A stretch of 64,000 nucleotides of DNA from Bimastos eiseni. Lineage: Eukaryota > Annelida > Clitellata > Crassiclitellata > Lumbricidae. Below are positions 11,738-25,838 of the stretch, piece after piece. The notes below the pieces were generated by a model that saw only the letters and a list, made by a program, of their open reading frames with translations, did not search any database and had not been told where the DNA came from. Numbering within the stretch: position 1 is the stretch's first letter; every line of letters begins with the position of its first letter. The translations under genes were made by a program, and so were the position numbers. The stretch covers positions 34,523,578 to 34,587,577 of the forward strand of contig OY365806.1 in the NCBI GenBank assembly GCA_959347315.1. The letters are read 5' to 3'.

Positions 11738-11769
11738 TCGGCAGAGGAATTTCTCTATTCGTGTACGGT

Positions 11770-12125
11770 AGCTTGTTGGTATGATTTGGTATGGAATGGT
11801 ATGGTATAGTTTATTATAATAAAGTATAGGCTAGTATAGTTTAGCATAGTATAGTATAGTACAGCATAGCATAGTATAGTATAGTACAGCACAGCATAGT
11901 ATAGCATAGTATAGTATGGCATGGTACGGTATGATTTGGCATGGAATGGTATGGCATGGTATGGAATAGTATAGTATAGTTTATTATAGCATAGCATAGT
12001 ATAGCATAGCACAGAATAGTATAGTTTATTATAGTATGGCGTAGCATGGCATTGCATTGCACAGCACATCATAGTAGTGTATGGTATAGTACGACAATCA
12101 TGTCGTATTGTATGGTATTGTATAA
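11770..12125. repeat. Degenerate pentamer satellite, block 2
   Basis: Same unit type and orientation as block 1 (TATAG/CATAG, with GGTAT variants). The two blocks are separated by about 420 bp that contains a retroelement C-terminus. Confidence 0.85.
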
Positions 12126-15100
12126 TATTGTACTTTATCATACTGTTTGAGTTGAAATGCACTGCAATTATTGCATTGCTCTGTGCTGTAGTGTCCCATA
12201 TAAGATGCATTGAAGGAGTTCAATCGAGTGCGGGGTCGTCTTGTAATGATTGATGGCAGCAGTTGCAGAGAAGACGCCTTCCTAATCCTCTGTACACCAC
12301 GCTCTGAAGATGATGGCTTGGAGTGGGATTGCAACAGTCGTTGTTACTCAGTGCATCTCACTCCTCAGAGACAACCATTCTCTGATGAATTGCATTTCGT
12401 TCGTTCACTGAGTACCATGACGTCACCGCTACGTCCTGTTAAGAGCCTAGTTTCCATTCGTTTGCAGACGAATTAAATTCGTTCATGGTTCAGTGAATCA
12501 ATGTTAGGCCACTACACGATTCACTGAACCAGTCTTCTTCAGACTCACGCACCAACAAGTTCGTCCACTTGGCGCATGCGCAGCGCCATTGTCTTCCGGA
12601 AATTATTGTTCCTTAGACATAAACGCCCGGATGTGAAGGAGCAAATAATTGGTTTATCGCTTATGAAAGAGACCGACAGACAGGCATGGGGTCAGACAGA
12701 CGAACGGACAGAGATATTGATGGAAAGAACAGAGAAATAGGCAAAGAGAAAGACAGACAAACACAATAATAAAGACATACTACATCTATATAAGCAAATT
12801 ATCATTAATAACCAGTTGAAACAATGATTGATTTGTTGATTGATTGATCATCGTTGTCCTAAACATCCGTTGTTTCAATTCTGGTTCGTCAAATTAATCG
12901 CGTAATAAAAGAGCGACTGGCGAACCTTCTTCACCTTTCCGTAGAAATTAAGGTCGTCCAGTAGATATAATTGATCTGCGCTAAGTTTGCATCGTGGCAT
13001 CGTTATCCCATTTATGATGCGCTTCGCCTTTCTGAGTAGCGGTCTCGCACTGCAGGCGCTACATAAAATGTGCAGCGGCGTTTCATTATTGCCAAAGTCT
13101 TCAATAATAATCAATAAAATCCGAACGCAATGGCATCCGTTTGGATATTACGGCTGAAGCACACTCGCAGTTTGCTGCTTTACAACTGGTTTTACGCCTC
13201 AGATTAATCGTTCAAATTTATTGCGCTGAAGATCATGCCTCGGTCCCTACAACTCGAGTCATCTGGATTCAAAGCCCAGCTGTGAAATGTCTACAGACGA
13301 AGCTCAGCGTCTATAATCCGAGGCTTTCCTTCGGTCCTAGGCTTTGAAGGCGATATCTCTGATTCCGGAAGATAAGTCACATCTGTGGGGGGACAGCGGC
13401 GCCGACCAGACAACGATAAACATGGAGGTCGCAGCATCACAAGCTGTACAACGATCAGTTAGTTAATCGCGGACGTCTTTAAATGAGGAATGGACGGGAA
13501 GCTAAGAACGACGCGTTAGGTCAGAAGGACGGATCGACGATCGCCATTGAATTTAAATTGAGTTGCCAGCTTTAGAATGATATCGCAGAGGCCACTGGTG
13601 GGATTATTAAGCCGTCAGATGACATTTTAACATTATTGTGATGTTGATTTCCTATGGGATCTTAATAAAATATGCCAGTGACAATATTCAGTGACAATTC
13701 GTTAAATCTAAAACACTTGGGCGATGTCTAAGCTTATTATATGACATTATTCTTGTAAAGGTCAATAGGATTGGAAACAAGTTGAATGAATGAATGAATA
13801 TGAAAACTTGATATGGCGCTTCTTCAAGAAATCTGCTCAGAGGCGTTGTCTACGCTAGCCAACATGATATTAATTATCATGTTGACTTAATTAATTGTCA
13901 TTTCAACGATTGTTAAAGCAATTAGCAAAACAGTGCACTGGCCCACGCACAAGCATGGAACTAACCAACGGATTCCCGTCATATGCTGGTAGATGGCATG
14001 GATGTTCAGAGTCTCTGGGCCAAGCAATAATGTGTCAGCAAATATCGTGAAATTAAGAACAGAAAATGTATAAGGAAGATCATAAATATACATGTAACAA
14101 GCAGTAACGGACCTAAATTGGACCTAAATTAATTAAATATATATATATATATAAAGTTCATTTGGAACTACCCAGTTTTGATAAAGCAATTAGTAATTTC
14201 TGACGAAGGACTTTCGTATAGGAAGTTATTAGGTCTATACATTTATCCTAGGAGTTAATGATTTGTAGTATTTTTTGCCAAATTAGAGAAAAAGTAATAA
14301 AATATTCTTTAAATCTGTCGGCAATAGATTCGCCATTCTCTATCAAAATAAAATAATTTCCACACAATAAAACGATCTTTTAATATTTTTTAACCGTTTT
14401 TAGTATCAATTTGATAATTTTACAAAGATTTTCCAAGTCATTGCCCTGTTTTATGGAATTCGATTTTAATTATAATACAGTTTAGATTCGTTCTTAATGT
14501 TTTTATTTGATCCTACGTATCTCAAATGATATTTATTTACTTCAATAGACTCTTAGATGAATTTTAAATATTACATTATTATTGTTACTGTTGCAGGATT
14601 TCAATGGACCATTTGTCATCAGCGGTTTATTAATCTTTGACTTATTAGCTTCTGTCATAGAGCAAAGAGGGAATGCTGTATCAGATGTCACTCTGTAGAT
14701 CGTGATCACAGGCAATGGATATTAGAGACCAAATGGTTTGATCGAGCAGACGTTTAAATTGAAACATAATAAGTTCTTGGTATATATCATCCTCGTCATG
14801 GATGCGTCGTTAAATAAACTAGGTGTTAATGGATAATGTCGACCATGCGCAGTTACAAGGTCGTTGGAACAGTCGACGGTTGGAGGCGACAGAGATAAAG
14901 ATTCTCCATCAGACTCTATGTGTTGCGACAGCAGTTGAATACAAGTTAGCAAGAAGATATTTCTATTGGATCCTTGCAGCTGAACGTGTTTGTCCACGGT
15001 CTTGAAGTCGTATCATTGTATGAATCACTCTATTGAATAATAACTAGAATACACAAAGTTTGTGCTTGAGTCACGTAATCAAAAACGATGAGCAGAATAA

Positions 15101-16489
15101 CGATACTGCTGCTGACGATGATGATGATGACGATTATGATGACGACGAAACTATGCAAACAATTATGACAGAGATAGGGATGAGAGACGGACAGACAGAT
15201 AGACAGACGCAGAGAAATAGACGAGACGTAAATTCGACAGCAGAAAGACGCATAAAGGTACACATATTGATAGACTGACAACACAGAGAGGCCAAGGTAC
15301 AGCAAGAGCAATCTACTGATTATTGTTAGGATTGAAAATAGCCCGCAAGAAGCAGGTGTACAGTGATTTGTACGGGGACATTATTCAAGTCGATCATGGC
15401 CAGCGGTGGAAGCATTCAAAGACGCTGAACGCACCTACTTTAATCTCACGTTTAGTCATGATCTGCCGACAGCAGCGATCGGCACCTTTGAAGTCACCGT
15501 AAGGCGGCCTGAGTCTTTGAAGTCTGTGTAGAAAATATGCTGAGCGCAGTTGTTGAACCTATTCTTCTGATTTGCCGTTTATCATCAACTACAACATCAC
15601 GCGTCTACTACTTTTTAAAAGTGTACAGGCGTTTTGTATACGACGAATGACGTCGTACTGGACGTGACGTAGACATCTTCCGAGAATTATTTTGAATGTT
15701 TTTAAAAATTATTCAGCTTTATTTCCATGGCCATCACAATCCAACTTACGCCCTATTAGACATAAACGTTCATCCTTATGGATTCATGCGTAAATATTAT
15801 ATATATACATATATATATTCACTGTCTTTGTATCAAGACATTTGTATGAGTTACTTAAATAGACACAATAACTATGCAAATATATGTTCAGAACTCAAGT
15901 AAAAACTATACATGTATGCAGAAATGACAATGAAAGAGAAACAATGATAATAACACTAATTACTTTTATGATCGTGCTCATCATAGTCAGCTCCATGGCT
16001 CCATTCATTCGGAGGCTGAGGCTCTGCCAACGAAAGGCGTCCAGTCTATTTCGGTCGATCGCTATCTGCAATGCTTCCATTGTCTTCAATAGGTGCCTTT
16101 GTTGTGTCTTCTATTCAGCGCAGAATCGCTCTTCCTTCGCTTCGCCTTCCTTCGAATACTCCAAACAGACGTTCCACTGTTTCCCTGCAGCCTGTTCGTG
16201 TCTGCGTCTGCCTGTTAGCTTGTGTATGTGCAACTGTTTGTCAATTTATGTATGTGTGTGTGTCTGTGCGTGTGTGTCTAACTTGGTTTCTGTTTGTCTG
16301 GATTGGTATTCAGTCACTCGTAATATTCTGTTGGCGTTCTCGTTGTACCACCGGTTGAGGTGTTCCATAACGTTCGACTTTTACTTTTTTCTGTAGTCAT
16401 TACTGTCAGTTTCCTTACGATCATTTATATATATATATTTATATATGCATAAATATAAATATATAAATATATATATACCTTGATTATGT
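12126..16489. other. Unassigned DNA, 4.4 kb
   Basis: No supportable gene. There is a short hairpin at 13860-13884 (CAACATGATA, 5-bp loop, TATCATGTTG), AT-rich DNA at 14140-14600, and a GATGATGATGACGA tract near 15115-15150. A plus-strand 170-codon ORF at 15884-16396 has Cys/Val/Ser-rich composition and a TG-rich stretch. I see no domain and do not call it. Confidence 0.4.
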
Positions 16490-16800
16490 AACCCCTACTA
16501 ATTTATAATTTACATTTACTCGCTGAATGTTAGCATATTCGTTAGTCAAGATTAGTTAAGCTTTGCTCCTCTATGTTATTTTCAAACACTCTACTCACAT
16601 TTTGGCCTCTATACCCAACTACTTTGTACCTAACTTATTGGTGGCCCTAACCTGCAGGACCCTCCGTCCTTAAATGGGTCTCCTGTGTAATCATAAATTT
16701 TTTTTATTATACCGATCTCATATAACTTGTTACTTTGGTTTGCCAAATAAACTTGAATTGATTGAATTGATTGATTGATTGATTGATTGATATATACGTA
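16490..16800 (+). mobile_element. Non-LTR retrotransposon 3' end with (TTGA)n tail
   Basis: The stretch ends in AAATAAACTTGAATTGATTG followed by GATT repeats to about 16793. A unique region before it contains GGACCCTCCGTCC. A unique 3' UTR, an AATAAA-like signal and a tetranucleotide tail is the usual 3' signature of CR1-like and related LINEs or of SINEs that borrow their tails. No coding part is recognised. Confidence 0.5.
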
Positions 16801-19800
16801 CATTTATGAACAAAGGAGATAAACGCGTTAGACTAGGAACCTAAATCAGAGGCACATATACTGCGAATAGGTGTTGCTAATATATATATATAATATATAT
16901 GTATAAATACAATATTATACATATATGTATATATATATATACATATGTATATATGTAGATACATATATGTATATACACATATATATGTATATATGCATCT
17001 GAGCTGGATAGTTGTCGGCTACCTGAGTATACGGCCAAGCTGAACAGGTGTTTACCCATGCCTCGGTTAATTAGTTGTTCGGATATAGTCTTATATGCAC
17101 TGAACGTAAGGCGGGAAACATAAGCCCCTCAGATAGTCGATTTGAAGTGCAATATATGGTCGATTTTGTGTTGAAAATGTATAAAAGATTTGGTTGAAGT
17201 TTAACCTTTGGACTACAAAGAGTGAGGTGGTGGTTGCCACCCCATAAGTTTCTCCTTGTCAGAAAGTTGTTTCACATGAAATATAATATTGACATTTAAA
17301 GTGACTATAATTGTAAGTGACCAATTTCATATATTTAGAGGTCAAAATCGAGAGCTTATCCCACCACATTAGAAAAAGGTATTCCCGAAATAGCAGATAT
17401 ACCAGGAAGGGATGGTATCCACACATCCAAAGCTTTTTGGACTACATTGTATAATGTGTGCATCATTTTTCAGGAAGATAAAAACTAAGCCACCCTTTAA
17501 AACGAATGTGGTGCAATAATAATGTATGCTTATCTACGTAATTATCTTTTGAAAACCGAATGCGATCTTAAAAAATAATGATACGCATTCTATATGCGAA
17601 AATGTCTGATTTAAGATCATAACATAAGCCAAAATTTGTCAGCAGCTGAAGCTTGGGGTTTATGTTAGTTGAAGATGAAATGAGAAATGATAACAATTAT
17701 TGAAGTTTATAGTGATGAAGAGTAGACTTTATAGAAACTGTTGTTAATTTAAGGCATCGACGGGAAAAAGGCGCTGACGAATCTTTCTTATCTAGAGCAG
17801 GGCAAGACTCTGGTCGTATCAAATATTAAAGAACTAGCCAGCGACGTGAGTCGTCTGAGCATTGCAGCTCAATGAACGATGCAGGTATATTGCTAAACTG
17901 ACCAGTTGAAAGTCTGTCCCAGTTCACTGTCGTTGCTGGTTGCAAAATTCAAAAGTGTGCCGTCTGTATCCAGGATTGGCTAAGTAGAAGTCGAAGTGGA
18001 ATGCTAACAAAGTGAAGCAGTACCACGAATTGTGCAAGAAGCCGGCTTGTTATGTAGGAAGCTTTCGCACAAAACAATGGCTGTAACTTACAACCACTCT
18101 TAAGAACACTGACATGACCACCGGGAACAATAACAATTTCTTGCCTCGTGCTGATATAGCTGCCTAGCTTAAAATTTCAATGCAAATAAAACAGACTTTG
18201 AACTAGTTTTTGTTTTGCAAAATAGGCCAAAATATAGGCCAAAATATAGGCCTAAATATAAAATATTCTTTGATACACAGTTAAGTTTCAAAACTTATGA
18301 GTTGTTTATACAACAAGTCCAAGTTGTGCGTGAGAAAACAAAGTTGGCCAATTGTTATAATTCTCGTATAATTGTGCAACAAAATATGCCATCCTTTGCA
18401 TAAATAAATGAAGAATCAAATGCTGCTTTACATGATATCATATTTGAAATCTAAATAGGAGATCCAGAGGGTTGCGGTAGCCACTCCATCCTTGGTGACA
18501 GATATCGCAAAACAAAACCTTGTTAATTGTAGGGCTAATTTGACGTTTCCTTGTTTGAAAGCAAGAACAAATATTCGAAAACTCTGAACGGTGTCAATGT
18601 GAATCAATAGTAGCCGAGTTCTACCAAAATTTGACTATTGAAACTTAGAAATGAATAAGAAAATTCAGTTCGGAAGTAGAAGTAATGTATGTATGTATGT
18701 ACGTAAGTACGTATGTATATATCTATGTATGTATGTATTTAAATATATATATTACTATGTCATTCTTACGATCACTATACCTGGCTAATCTATATATAAC
18801 GTTACTAGCGTATATTGTATAATATATGTATGTATGTATTATATATATATTATAATATATATATATACTCGTGTGAGCCTCTTCATCTTATCTTGAGAAC
18901 CACTTTGTTCTGTCAGATCGCTGTGTCTCTGCCTTGTGTGAGGCCCTGAACCTAAGTCGCGTTTGCATACATAGTACATACATAAAATCACATACACAGA
19001 TTATACATATACATACATATACATACACATGCACTCTTGTCTAAGCTAAACTCAGAAGTCACATAGTCCTATAAATTTACTAGGAATCAATCGGTCGGTA
19101 TTCGAGAAGACGGACAATGAGCATTTCCAGCGGTCCACTCAAGTGTCTTCCTTGGTCCAGTAACAGGAAGAGTTTTGCCGCCAAGAGCGGTACATACTTG
19201 AGGCACTGACAAGAAGCGGCAATCAGAGGGCTTAGGACATCGTTACATGTGTACATACCAGTCAACCTATCTACCTATCAACCTATCATTTAATCTTACT
19301 TATCTAGATTTATCTGCCTACATGTACACGACTACGCTACAGTACAAATGGGACTAACTTTCGCACCTCTCTTATTCTCTACACATTTTTTGCTTTTTCC
19401 ACTGTGTAAGGTTCGGTGTTTTAAGGTCAGGAAAGGTCAGGGTAGGCAAGAGAAGGAGGTATTCTTGTAAATGTTCAAAGTAACTCAGCGTCACACAAGG
19501 CCATCTCAAGTTGATCAGCTTTAACTTAGATTGGCGCTAAATCTAATCAGTATAGATTTTTCTGTTGGTGGCGGTGCCCGGTCGCAATCGGAGGAGGCAG
19601 CATGGTGGTAATCTTATGAAAGATATGGTCCAAGATTGGAATCAATACGTTAGTTTAGTGTAAATAGATCGCATGAAAATAAATTGAGATTAGAGACGAC
19701 ACGATGATTCAGGTTGAAATAGGTCAACCAGGATACGTAAGGTGTCTTGTTTACCCATCGTTGCCTGACTTCTGCCTTCTCTGATCCAACTAATCAGCTT

Positions 19801-20100
19801 TCACCGAGTGATTGATCTGCTCATAAATTACTCCCAGATTCTAGTTCTAAGCGATCGCACAACAAACTTAATTTATGTATATTAGTGCATATTTACGTAG
19901 CGCCGTAAGCGCGTCTGAAAGCTCAAAGACTTTGTCATTGAGTCGTTGAACGAAAGGTGAAACTCAATGGGACTTAGACGGTAAACACAGAATTCAGAAT
20001 TAGCAAGATATTGCGTTTCCCACTGACGATATATTGAAAGCATGTCGCTTTCGTACTCTGCTCTTCCCCACCCTTCCTTCTGATTCCTATATCCACCCAT
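16801..20100. other. Unassigned DNA with short microsatellites
   Basis: (TATG/TATA)n runs lie at 16880-17000 and (GTAT)n at 18684-18735 and 18820-18870. Three tandem AGGCCAAAATAT-like units lie at 18225-18255. No gene or known element recognised in this 3.3 kb. Confidence 0.4.
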
Positions 20101-20480
20101 TCAATTCATTTATCTATCCGTCCACCTACCACCCACCCATGACACGTATCCACCTGCCAGTCCAGCAGTCCAATCCATTATTAATGTACCTATCCGTCTA
20201 GAGATTCGTCCGTCAATCCACCCATCCATTCTGCTATCCATCCTTAAATCCACTCGTCTAGCTGTCCATGCATCCATCCATGCATCCATTCATTCATCCA
20301 CAGAACCATCCATCCACTCATCCACCCATCCACCCATCCACCCACCTATCCGCCCATTCATTCACCCACCCATCCATCCACAAGGATTCTACATGTCCAT
20401 CCATCCATCCACTCACCCATCTATCCGTCCATCCATAAATCAATCATTCGTCCGCTCATCCGTCCTTCCATTCATCCATC
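20100..20480. repeat. Imperfect (CCAT/CCAC)n tract
   Basis: About 380 bp of CCATCCATCCACCCATC-type tetramers with frequent substitutions on the plus strand. It gives a His/Pro/Ser-rich artefact ORF. Confidence 0.85.
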
Positions 20481-20807
20481 CCACTCAGCCTCCTTCTATC
20501 GCTGAAGGCACGGACTCTTTTTCATCGGGTCGATCGGAGGCTCTGGCTACTTGCCACACGCAATTGAGATTCATCCGCCGTATGCGTACATGTAGCCAAG
20601 ACTGTCCGTTCTGAAGTAACAGCGGCTGTTCAGACAGACATGCAATGTGCGATTCTTGGGATTCAGCCCTGAATTCAATTCAAATAACTGACGCTACGCA
20701 AACAACTAGGAAGACGATCATTCCTTTACGGACAAATTTATATAGCGCCTCGCAAAATACAGCTGCCTTCATATAGTCATGTGACGCACGCCCGCACGCA
20801 GTACCAT

Positions 20808-21815
20808 TACTAAGCACATTCAGCACGAATACTAAGCACATTCAGTACGAATACTAAGCACATTCAGTACCAAAACTAAGCACATTCAGTACCAATACTA
20901 AGCACATTCAGTACGAATACTAAGCACGTTCAGTACCAATACTAAGCACATTCAGTACGAACACTAAGCACATTCAGTACGAATGCTAAGAACATTCAGT
21001 ACGAATACTAAGCACATTCAGTACGAATATAAGCACATTCAGTACGAATACTAAGAACATTCAGTACGAATACTAAGCACGTTCAGTACCAATACTAAGC
21101 ACATTCAGTACGAACACTAAGCACATTCAGTACGAATACTAAGAACATTCAGTACGAATACTAAGCACGTTCAGTACCAATACTAAGAACATTCAGTACG
21201 AATACTAAGCACGTTCAGTACCAATACTAAGCACGTTCAGTACCAATACTAAGCACATTCAGTACGAATACTAAGCACATTCAGTACGAATACTAAGCAC
21301 GTTCAGTACCAATACTAAGCACATTCAGTACGAACACTAGGCACATTCAGTACGAATACTAAGCACATTCAGTACGAATACTAAGAACATTAGTACGAAT
21401 ACTAAGCACGTTCAGTACCAATACTAAGAACATTCAGTACGAATGCTAAGCACATTCAGTACGAATACTAAGAACATTCAGTACGAATACTAAGCACGTT
21501 CAGTACCAATACTAAGCACATTCAGTACGAATACTAAGCACGTTCAATAATACAACTAAGCACGTTTAATTTGAATACTAAGCACATTCGGTACGAACAC
21601 TAAGAACATTCAGTACGAATACTAAGCACATTCAGTACGAATACTAAGCACATTCAGTACGAATATTAAGCTCATTCAGTACGAATACTAAGCACGTTCA
21701 ATACTACAACCAACCACATTCGGTACGAATGCTAAGCACATTCAGTACGAATACTAAGCACGTTCAATATTACAACTAAGCACATTCAGTACGAATACTA
21801 AGCATATTCCGTAAT
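20808..21815. repeat. 22-bp minisatellite (ACTAAGCACATTCAGTACGA + AT), about 45 units
   Basis: Tandem units of 22 bp begin near 20808 and run about 1 kb, decaying after 21540 and into about 21900. There are two main unit types. In one the core is CACATTCAGTACGAAT; in the other CACGTTCAGTACCAAT. The two substitutions travel together. A third variant has AAGAACATT. There is no coding frame and no hairpin beyond the GTAC tetramer. This is a satellite or minisatellite, not a CRISPR array: units are contiguous with no spacers. Confidence 0.95.
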
Positions 21816-23414
21816 ATCACTAGAGCGACTAGGCGCCCTAAATTGGATAACAAACCACATTCACTGCGAATACTAAGCACATTCAGTAGTCTATAACTGC
21901 GCGTCACTAAGCACTTTCAATACGATGCTATCTAAGCAAGCTCAGTGCGAATTATTTACTTACAATGCTTACGATTACAGTAGGGTCATTCAATACGATT
22001 ACCAAGCAAGTCATCCATGTATATATATACACGGTCAGAATAAAACCTATAAGATTTACTGTTGGGTGTTGCATAAGGGAAAGATTTCAGATTTTTAAAG
22101 GTTTTGGAAAGAGTTCATTGGCTGCCGTCAAAGATTGAACATCACCAAAATGACAGAAACATGTAGATATATATAGTGTCAAATGAATAGAATAACCGGG
22201 TATAACCAGCCTCTGTTTATAGTAGAAATAAGTACAGGTGGACGGAAGGACGGACGGACAGACAAATAGGTACATACATTGTCACACACACAAACAAAGA
22301 GAGTCATCAGCAAGGCCCAGGTTCGCCTTTGACCCTCTGGAAATCGGACTTGGACCTCCAAATGATTGTTTTTCGGACAATCCTTATGACTCGAATAAGC
22401 AGCGTCCTACCCTTGGTTTTAAACCAGCGCTTAGAAGTTTGGAGATTACGATTACGATCGATACGTGTATATTTAGTCGGGTGGTACGTAATGCAAAAAA
22501 ATCGGGTTATAACCTTTCTACTACAGGAGACGTGAAACGCCGTAGAGCGAGCCATTGGCTGAGAAGTGAGGATTTGATTTATTCGAGCTGATCTGTTGCT
22601 ATTACGAGAACTAGACCAGAAAGTACATGAAACTAATGATCGAGATAGTTGGATCGGTTCAATTATTATGATCAAGGGTATCAAAAGTAATAGTCAGGAT
22701 AGAGAAAATGAAAGCAGTAATTTCGATTTGTCCAAACAGTGATTCGATTTTGAGCGACGAGAAGTGCGAGTTCAGTGGAATGTTGATAACAGCAGACAGA
22801 TCTGAATGGCAGATACATGTTGGACGAAAGGTGAGAGTGGCTGACAGCTGGGGCGAATGGCAACCACTTATTTAGAAGATATCGGTATGAAATAGAGAGT
22901 AGAGGTGGTGCGATAGTAGAATGGGATGATTGGAGGGATATGAGAAAACTGGTTAAGTATCTGCCGAGAGAATGGGAGATAGAGAGAAAGGGAGAGAGAA
23001 ACAGAGAGAGGAGAGAGGAAGGTAGATAAAGAGAGGGAGGGAGAGAGAGAAAGAGATGGACGTGATAATTGGAGCCAAAATGCAGAAGCATTCTTTAGAA
23101 GAGCGGTTAAGACAACGTAGATCAAGGGCGAATTCCTCATCAGAAGATGAGCACAAAATCAGATGACGAATGTCAGTCAGAGTCTTTTGGTCTAGGTAAG
23201 CTGAGAAGTAAGACCCAGGTACGAGATTTGAGAATGTTTTCGAACTTGAAAGAGTACGCCGAAGAGCAAAGTGTCATGACGTTTGAAGTTACTGTGCGCC
23301 TTGTATGGCAGCCGACAGTTAAATTCCGTAATAACTTGCAAACGCCTGTGGCAACTTGTTATTCGTTTATACTGCACTAGAAATCATATGTGGTTCGTCA
23401 ATTTAACATTAAAA
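21816..23414. other. Unassigned DNA
   Basis: Decaying units of the 22-bp repeat continue to about 21950. A GACGGACGGACA tract lies at 22240-22265 and a GA-rich tract (GAGAGAGAAAG) at 22970-23055. Short ORFs here show no motif. Confidence 0.4.
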
Positions 23415-23868
23415 CAGTGTTGTATGCAAGACTTGAAACTTCAAGACCAAGACGAGACCGAGACAGTGAGGTGCCGAGACCGAGACTGAGACCGAGACAC
23501 TAGGTTCAAGACAGTACGAGACAGTAAAAGACAAGTGATCCTGTATAAAATGCTTTAAAATGCTAACGTATCAGTTTTCAGGAATAATTTTTATTTGTAA
23601 TTTCTATTTGAAACTTATAGTGTATATAGTACAAATTCCTGAGAACTGTTTTTATATTGGGCGCAAGATTTTAAGATAGTTCACGCGAAACTTATCGAGA
23701 CCGCTTGTTCAAAATAGAACAAGACTTTCACTTCAAGCCAGTTTCTAAAAATTCGAGACACTGCCTCGAGACCGAGACCTTGACAACAAGCTTCCGAGAC
23801 CAAGACACTAAAAAACTGTCTCGAGACGTCTCGAGACCGAGACACTGTCTCGAGACCATACAACTCTG
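23415..23868. mobile_element. hAT-like non-autonomous element with 8-bp target duplication
   Basis: The left terminus is CAGTGTTGTATG (23415-23426). The right terminus is CATACAACTCTG (23857-23868), its reverse complement except for one base. The flanking 8-mers are CATTAAAA (23407-23414) and CATTAAAC (23869-23876), identical at 7 of 8 positions. An 8-bp duplication and CAG-starting ends are hallmarks of hAT elements (family knowledge). Subterminal regions are filled with GAGACCGAGAC-type hexamers at 23450-23500 and 23690-23860, which could be transposase-binding repeats (inference). There is no transposase ORF. Confidence 0.75.
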
Positions 23869-23989
23869 CATTAAACTAAAATGTATTATTTATTATTAAC
23901 TTATTACTACTACTTCCGCTACTTCCACAATTTCCCCTACTACTATCACTTCCACTACTTCCCATGCCACTGTTGCTACTACTAATATT

Positions 23990-23991
23990 TG

Positions 23992-24032
<41 letters not shown>
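23990..24032. repeat. (ATT)n microsatellite
   Basis: About 40 bp of TTATTATTA in perfect register. Confidence 0.9.
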
Positions 24033-25636
24033 GGCCTTAGTTGCATTGTTGTGCACGTTAGAAGGTGAGAGTTCAACCGGTCGGTAGCCGTGTCCCACGC
24101 GTATTGCATTTCACACTGTGCATATCAATTGTTGACTGTTTGGCAGAATGACTTAGGATAAGAGGAGACCAGACGAGACAAGCGGGAGAATTATTGAGTA
24201 GCCCATTGTATTGCGCGTGACAGACGACCGACTTGGATGTGAATGAGGCATTAAAGCAGAAACGCTGAACATATTTTTAAAGCGTTGTAACTGCTGAAGG
24301 GAAGCGTCTAGGGTGGCCCACGAGGGAGGTATTATCTCAGGTATATCTGGGCTTAGGAGGCAGACATATCTCTGACCAGCAATGGAAATGTGAACATGAC
24401 AAACATGATTCAGAAGCAGATATGTTTTTGACTGCAGAACAGAAGGGACGTGTTATATTATATACATATAATATATTTATAATATAAGGAAATCAAGTAT
24501 TGTTTATAACCCATGAAGCGCTATGTATGACGTACTTGGAGGCACTAGATATATCATATTATATACCGCATTGATACACAAATGAATTAATGCATACATA
24601 TTCACATGCTTAGACCTACATCCGATCATAATACAATACATTCATTATATAATTATATGTTTGCTTAAAATTAATGCAATCATGCATTTTAACATTATAT
24701 ACAACTATGTAGGCCTACGTACACATAAATAAAAACATGCATTCCCAAAGGATTGAATTGTTGCATGAAAGCCCTTGTGCATGTATATACATGTATGCTT
24801 GGAAGATTGATGATTTATAGTCTGAGCATAGCAAATGGATTTACGCCTCCTGCTGGAAAGACACGTATGTGATCGTTTAGACCCTGGTTGATGCGAATCT
24901 ACCTATGCACCCGTTGAACTTTTCAAAGAATGAATGCATAAACCGTTTGATCCGTGTGTCTCCTCATCAATACTCCCTTAACTCTAAGTAGTGCACGCGA
25001 GCGCATCGGCCGTGAAGCCAGCGCACACAAGAATTTGGAGCGTGCAGACATTTGGTTTGTGCAAAAATAAGATGTCACGATTTTTTTTTGATACATAAAT
25101 CACTATAGCCATCTGTGGCAGAATACCTTACTCCAGAAACTCTTGTTCGTTGGCTGATGCATCCTCTTTTGTTTAATTTTTAGGCGAGTGCATGACTTTT
25201 CTTAGGTTTTCAGAACTTATCGCAGTAGGCTTTAGATATGATCGTAATTTAACAATCATCGCATTCAGCTGGTATTTTATAAAATGCTGCACACTCAACA
25301 TTTCTTGCGTACATCATCTTCAAAAAAATTAGAGGGCACATTGCTCCTCATCCTTTGATTTGGACGGGAAAAGGTATACGACTGCGAGATGGAGGGTGAC
25401 AATAATTAACCGATCTTTCTTTAAATGTGGTACATATTTAAAGATATCTATTATGTAATATATCTATTATTTGCCGATATGTTAGTTGATACGTAGTCTA
25501 CATCTGGAAGGGATCATCTGTTGGTGTTCCATAAATAAAATTAATATGAGACGTTGACATGACGAGTTACTGTATGCAGCCTGGGACCACTTGCCAGAAC
25601 CCATTGAACACTCGCAGGACCAGTATGTAGTAAGAT
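24033..25636. other. Unassigned AT-rich DNA
   Basis: No gene, RNA or array recognised. Scattered TATA-rich stretches lie at 24455-24490 and 24640-24720. Confidence 0.4.
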
Positions 25637-25838
25637 ACATACATGCATGCATACATGCATACATACATACATGCATACACACATACATACATGCATACAC
25701 ACATACATACATACATGTATACATACATACATGCATACACACATGCATACATACATGCATACATACATGCATACATACATACATGCATACACACATACAT
25801 ACATACATACATACATACATGCATACATACATAAATAC
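25637..25838. repeat. (ACAT)n array with ATGC and ACAC variants
   Basis: About 200 bp of CATACATGCATACACACATA-type tetramers. Overlapping frames on both strands read as MYVC or HTYI repeats and are artefacts. Confidence 0.95.

Noticed and set aside
20808..21815. CRISPR-like array
   Set aside because: Units are contiguous 22-mers without variable spacers, in a eukaryotic context; it is a minisatellite.
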